A DNA stretch of 64,000 nucleotides from Henriciella litoralis (GTDB taxonomy: Bacteria > Pseudomonadota > Alphaproteobacteria > Caulobacterales > Hyphomonadaceae), in the NCBI RefSeq assembly GCF_002088935.1, contig NZ_NCSS01000006.1:1024407-1088406 (forward strand). Reading direction: 5' to 3'. Shown here one piece after another: positions 60,861 to 64,000 of this stretch (positions are counted from its first letter, which is position 1; each line of letters starts with the position of its first letter). A program made the position numbers and the translations under genes. The notes below the pieces were generated by a model, which did not search any database, was not told the origin of the DNA, and worked only from the letters and a program-made list of their open reading frames with translations.

Positions 60861-61584
60861 TGTCGGCGCACCCTGCCCTATCCAGCCAGAAGCTGACACC
60901 ATTCAAGGAGAGCGGCATCTCGTTTCGTTTTTATGGTCTGGCGATGGTTGATGTGGCGGTCGAGGTTGAAATTATTATGAAACGAGGCGTGGGTTGAGGC
61001 GAATTTCTGGAGGTTCGACATCCGCCTGACCCTCAGCATCGCCCGCTCTCGTCGGCGGAATGGTAAGTGCGAATTCTCCGCACGATTGTTCAGATGACGA
61101 CCGACCTCATGGCGGTCGATATTGCCGATCGCTTTCATTGCACCGCCATATGATCGGAGCCTGTCTGTCACCACGGTTCGAGTTGCTCCATAACGCTTCA
61201 TGGCTTTCCTCAAGAACCGCAATGCTGCTGATATATCGCGTGTTTTTGTGACATAGCTTTCGATAACTTCGCCTTCGTGATCAACGTCGCGCCAGAGGTA
61301 ATGCGTCTCACCATTGAGTGATCTGGCGCATGTAACGAGCGCGGCGGAGGCGGATCTTGCACGCCAACATCGCTCCAAATCGATCGCACCAGAGCCTTAC
61401 GCTCTCGTGGCAAACATCGATACCTCGTTCGCGGAGAAGGTCTTCGACGTTTCGAAGCGACAGTGGGAAACCCACATACAGCATCACCGCAAGCTGGATA
61501 ATTTCGGGCAACGTTTTGAAATAGCGGAACGGATTTGGGGACATCAAGTGATGCTACCGGCTCAATCGCCCGGTTCCGCTGACA
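60861..61584 (-). mobile_element. Decayed IS6-family insertion sequence (approximate ends)
   Basis: The transposase remnant at 60878-61547 lies between the weakly similar outer motifs TGTCGGCG (60861) and CGCTGACA (61577, reverse complement TGTCAGCG), 7 of 8 matches; these may be traces of terminal inverted repeats. The exact ends and target duplication cannot be fixed. Confidence 0.45.
60878..61547 (-). pseudogene. IS6-family transposase, frameshifted and deleted
   Basis: The N-terminal third (FRYFKTLPEIIQLAVMLYVGFPLSLRNVEDLLRERGIDVCHESVRLWCDRFG) is in one frame and ends near 61308. The C-terminal part (NGETHYLWRDVDHEGEVIESYVTKTRD ... VVTDRLRSYGGAMK ... NNRAENSHLPFRRRERAM) is in another. 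The stretch around the first catalytic Asp (family pattern W-x-x-D-E) is missing, about 11-12 codons together with the frameshift. The second Asp and the Glu remain. The element cannot be active as read. Confidence 0.85.
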
Positions 61585-61589
61585 ACACC

Positions 61590-61727
61590 CCAGCCGGTTC
61601 CCGATCCGCTTCCCGCAGGATCGGCACCATCTCTTTCGTCCTGGAAACGGGCCTTCCGTATGATAACCACCTTTTCAGATGGTCGTATCCCAAGCAAAAA
61701 CTGGTCCGAAAAACCGGGGTCAGGTCA
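61590..61727 (-). mobile_element. IS3-family left-end remnant with frameshifted orfA start
   Basis: Reading the minus strand, the end TGACCTGACCCCGGTTTTTC at 61727 is typical of an IS3-type terminus. An OrfA-like start (KARFQDE then EMVPILREADREP) follows, frameshifted by one extra A after DE. It breaks off near 61590 next to the IS6 remnant, so the IS6 element appears to have inserted into or beside it. Confidence 0.6.
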
Positions 61728-61737
61728 TATGTTCCAA

Positions 61738-62337
61738 TCAGTCGATCTGGATTATTGACGCCAGCGCAAGGCCTGCCGAATCCACGATCAACCTGCGATT
61801 TTTGAAGGCCGTCTCAAACAACATTTCGATCGTCGAATAGGAAAACTCCACAACCAGCTGAGTGCGGGCAAGAAGATGAGCTTTTTTTGCCGGGTGTCCA
61901 AGGTCGACAAGATTGTCGAAAATTATCTTGGCCGCAGTATTGTGAGCCTTACGACGTAGCGGGGCGAGTTCTGGAATAGCGCGCACTGAGACCATCAGCG
62001 CGTGCGAGCCAATAAATTCTTGTGTAACGTCGATGACACCGCTCAGGGTAACTGCGGAGTGGGAAGCAACCTCCTCCAGGTTGTCGAAGACAACGAGCGG
62101 ACGTGATTTTACCACCTCGTCCTGCATTTCCATCAAGCGATTGAACAATATTTCCAAAACGCTGTGCTTGTGTTCAAACCATCTATAGAAAGTAGGCGGC
62201 GTAAGGCCCGCACGCTCGACAATCAAATTTGACGTGAAGCTCTCTAATCCGCGTTCGCTCAAGAGCTGCTGAGATGCGCTCAAGATTTTCTCATAGTTTG
62301 CTATCGATCGTTCTTGTCGAGGCCGACTATCTCGCAT
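61738..62337 (-). CDS. TetR family transcriptional regulator
   Basis: 199 residues. Helix-turn-helix in ILSASQQLLSERGLESFTSNLIVERAGLTPPTFYRWFEHKHSVLEIL; ligand domain behind it. It lies downstream, on the same strand, of the exported aminotransferase-like gene (271-bp gap) and may regulate it. Target unknown. Confidence 0.85.
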   Translation of the reverse strand: MRDSRPRQERSIANYEKILSASQQLLSERGLESFTSNLIVERAGLTPPTFYRWFEHKHSVLEILFNRLMEMQDEVVKSRPLVVFDNLEEVASHSAVTLSGVIDVTQEFIGSHALMVSVRAIPELAPLRRKAHNTAAKIIFDNLVDLGHPAKKAHLLARTQLVVEFSYSTIEMLFETAFKNRRLIVDSAGLALASIIQID

Positions 62338-62608
62338 TCGTTCGCTTTCTAACTAACTGCAAATTCAAATCTTTTTAGACGCAGACATATCAAATCTAAA
62401 AAGCTTATCTACGTTTCTTTCCTTAATAAGCACGCTTCAAACACTGAGCGTGTTTATTCTTCAGGCACTTAAATTGTCTCAATAACTCGCAAACCGTTAG
62501 CGAGAATTTGTCCTTTTAAAGCCTCAGTCTTCCGCTCTGAAACATATATGCTTCAGAAGCTCTCTTCACGTCCACGGCGCTAAAAGGAGTGGTATCAACT
62601 CAGGCTGA

Positions 62609-63958
62609 TTACCCCAAATATCTTTTTACAAGCGCTCGAGCTTGATCAAGCGGCATCGCCTTAGCCACTTCGATTGCACTGACGGCTCGATCTATGTGTT
62701 CTCGCGAATTGTAAATGTGCGGGCTCAATCTCAAATAGACTGGCCGCGGCTGGCCGGGGCCTGACGTAGCTCCATCAATGAAGGCGCCTGCAACACTTGC
62801 CTGATGAAGGACTAGAAAACCGGCCATTGCAAGCAAGGGGTCACCGAGATCCATAACGATCACGCCATGCCCACCTTCTGGCGATCTTATGTCGATGTTT
62901 TTCGTTCTTAGCTCTGTCTTTGCATAAGCCACAATGTCATCGATCGCACTCTCAACGGCACCTGGCCCTCCAAAGGCGTCGTGTGCATCAACTGCGTCAC
63001 CGATCGCGGCAAAAGTACCGACATCTCTCTGGCCATGGCATTCAAACCGCTCGGCCGTTTGGGACAATCCGTTTTCCGGATATGTGAAGTAGAGATTGTA
63101 ACCGAGCGTCACGGGTCGAATTTTGGGGACCGCAGTCTTGCGGACGTAGAGCACCCCTGCTCCACGCGGTCCAAGTAAGTACTTGTGCGCGCTGGCGGCA
63201 TAGCTATCGCAGTCCATATCGGTCAGATTTACTTTAACGCTACCCCAGGATTGAGCCCCGTCGATATGGACATGAACGTCTTGCTTTTTGGCTCGAACGG
63301 CCGCGACAATCTCTTTGATGGGCATCCGGCGTCCGGATATATTCGAAATGTGGGAAATAGTGAGAACTCTAGTGTTCTCTGTAACCGCACGGGCAAAGAT
63401 ATCTGCGATGTCGGAAGCAGAAAGTTCGCCTTCAGGAAGGTAAATGTCGCGCAGCGATATTGGAGTCGTCTCGGATCGGTAGCGCCAAGAGATGTTGTTG
63501 GTGGCGTGATTTTCTGACCAGATGAGAATTTCATCTCCGGCTTCGAGTGTCATGCCATTGATGACTGTGGAATTGCCTTCACTCGTGTTTCGTACAAAGG
63601 CAATATCTTTCGGATCAGCCACGCCAAGCATTTTCGCCGCCTTTTGACGTGCGCCCTCGACTTTTGTCGCCACAAACTCGTTGCGGGCGAGAAAAGATAC
63701 ATCTCGGCGCAATTGGCGCTCATATTCATCGAACGCCCTCTCAACGCTGGTAAACATCGGCGTCAAATTTGCCGCATTCATAGGGATCAGGCCCTGTCCT
63801 GCCCCGACCAGACGCGGGTTTGGAGCCTCAGTATTTCCGGTGGGTAACGGCGAACCCGTTTGAGCATCCGCTTGGCCATCTAATGCAACAGTAGCGCACC
63901 CAGCGGCCGCACCCGCGCCCAGAAGTGCGAGCATAGCCCGTCTGTGCAACACCGTCAT
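62609..63958 (-). CDS. Exported class-V aminotransferase/isopenicillin-N epimerase-like protein
   Basis: 449 residues. An N-terminal RRAMLALLGAGAAAGCATV carries a twin-arginine-like start and a lipobox AAGC, so a periplasmic or anchored PLP protein is predicted. PLP lysine in SAHKYLLGPRGAG, HVHIDGAQSWG and FVRNTSEGNSTV are class-V/IPN-epimerase marks. Export is unusual for this family, which normally works in the cytoplasm. Its substrate cannot be read from the sequence. Confidence 0.82.
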   Translation of the reverse strand: MTVLHRRAMLALLGAGAAAGCATVALDGQADAQTGSPLPTGNTEAPNPRLVGAGQGLIPMNAANLTPMFTSVERAFDEYERQLRRDVSFLARNEFVATKVEGARQKAAKMLGVADPKDIAFVRNTSEGNSTVINGMTLEAGDEILIWSENHATNNISWRYRSETTPISLRDIYLPEGELSASDIADIFARAVTENTRVLTISHISNISGRRMPIKEIVAAVRAKKQDVHVHIDGAQSWGSVKVNLTDMDCDSYAASAHKYLLGPRGAGVLYVRKTAVPKIRPVTLGYNLYFTYPENGLSQTAERFECHGQRDVGTFAAIGDAVDAHDAFGGPGAVESAIDDIVAYAKTELRTKNIDIRSPEGGHGVIVMDLGDPLLAMAGFLVLHQASVAGAFIDGATSGPGQPRPVYLRLSPHIYNSREHIDRAVSAIEVAKAMPLDQARALVKRYLG

Positions 63959-64000
63959 TTTAGGATTCTCCGAACAAAGATTTGAGGTGTTGGTTCAAGA

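Noticed and set aside
61314..61805. 163-codon open frame on the plus strand over the IS6 remnant
   Set aside because: Antisense to decayed transposase and TetR sequence; no homology.

Overview
The window looks like one contiguous chromosomal stretch of a marine-type alphaproteobacterium. The evidence is a moderately high G+C content with consistent codon use, two large TonB-dependent receptors, Cys-type sulfatases, AraC/TetR/LysR/GntR regulators, many GTG/TTG starts with strong Shine-Dalgarno sites, and GcvA-type and PuuB-type proteins close to those of Caulobacterales, Hyphomonadaceae and Sphingomonadales. I cannot fix the genus. No rRNA, tRNA, CRISPR array or prophage was seen.

Layout. (1) 1-5.5 kb: the 3' part of an acetyl-CoA hydrolase/transferase gene that runs off the left edge, an S41 protease lipoprotein and two AraC regulators. 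(2) 5.7-15.4 kb: a catabolic block with an AMP-binding acyl-CoA ligase, a TonB receptor, a ChrR-like cupin and two SDR dehydrogenases on the plus strand. These converge on a minus-strand operon for a 2-oxoacid dehydrogenase complex with split architecture: E1 alpha, E1 beta, a free 78-residue lipoyl carrier, an E2 catalytic domain with no lipoyl arm, and a lipoate-ligase-like protein. (3) 15.5-22.5 kb: an IS6 transposase remnant, an unusual inverted repeat, two FGly-type sulfatases, a TetR regulator, a membrane-anchored metallo-beta-lactamase-fold hydrolase, a double thioredoxin-fold (HCCA isomerase-like) protein and a truncated formylglycine-generating-enzyme gene.

(4) 22.5-33.4 kb: small unrecognised proteins, an AraC regulator, a secreted protein, and a sensor kinase/response regulator pair whose genes converge and overlap. 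The regulator gene is the last gene of an operon with two exported proteins sharing a cysteine-containing C-terminal module. A nearly identical 14-bp palindrome (CACATGATSATGTG) sits in both promoters of this region. Four further unrecognised or poorly known genes follow, including an LprI-like protein. (5) 33.6-51.5 kb, extended to 58.8 kb: a polyamine/GABA/beta-alanine catabolic and transport region. It holds two gamma-glutamylputrescine-synthetase-like enzymes, two PuuB-like oxidases, PuuC and PuuD, GabD and GabT, a beta-alanine aminotransferase with MmsA, a complete Pot-type ABC transporter, a TonB receptor, a YtcJ-type amidohydrolase lipoprotein and a GntR/FCD regulator. The palindrome TGTGATCACA occurs perfectly in four promoter positions here and once in a degenerate form, which suggests one regulon. 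(6) 58.9-64 kb: two membrane proteins of unknown role, a decayed IS6 element beside an IS3-type remnant, a TetR regulator and an exported class-V aminotransferase.

How it fits together. The polyamine block gives a full route: uptake, gamma-glutamylation, oxidation, aldehyde dehydrogenation, hydrolysis to GABA, transamination and oxidation to succinate, plus a side branch from beta-alanine to acetyl-CoA. The 5.7-15.4 kb block probably takes up and activates a hydrophobic acid or ketone and feeds a 2-oxoacid into the split dehydrogenase. Its substrate cannot be read from the sequence.
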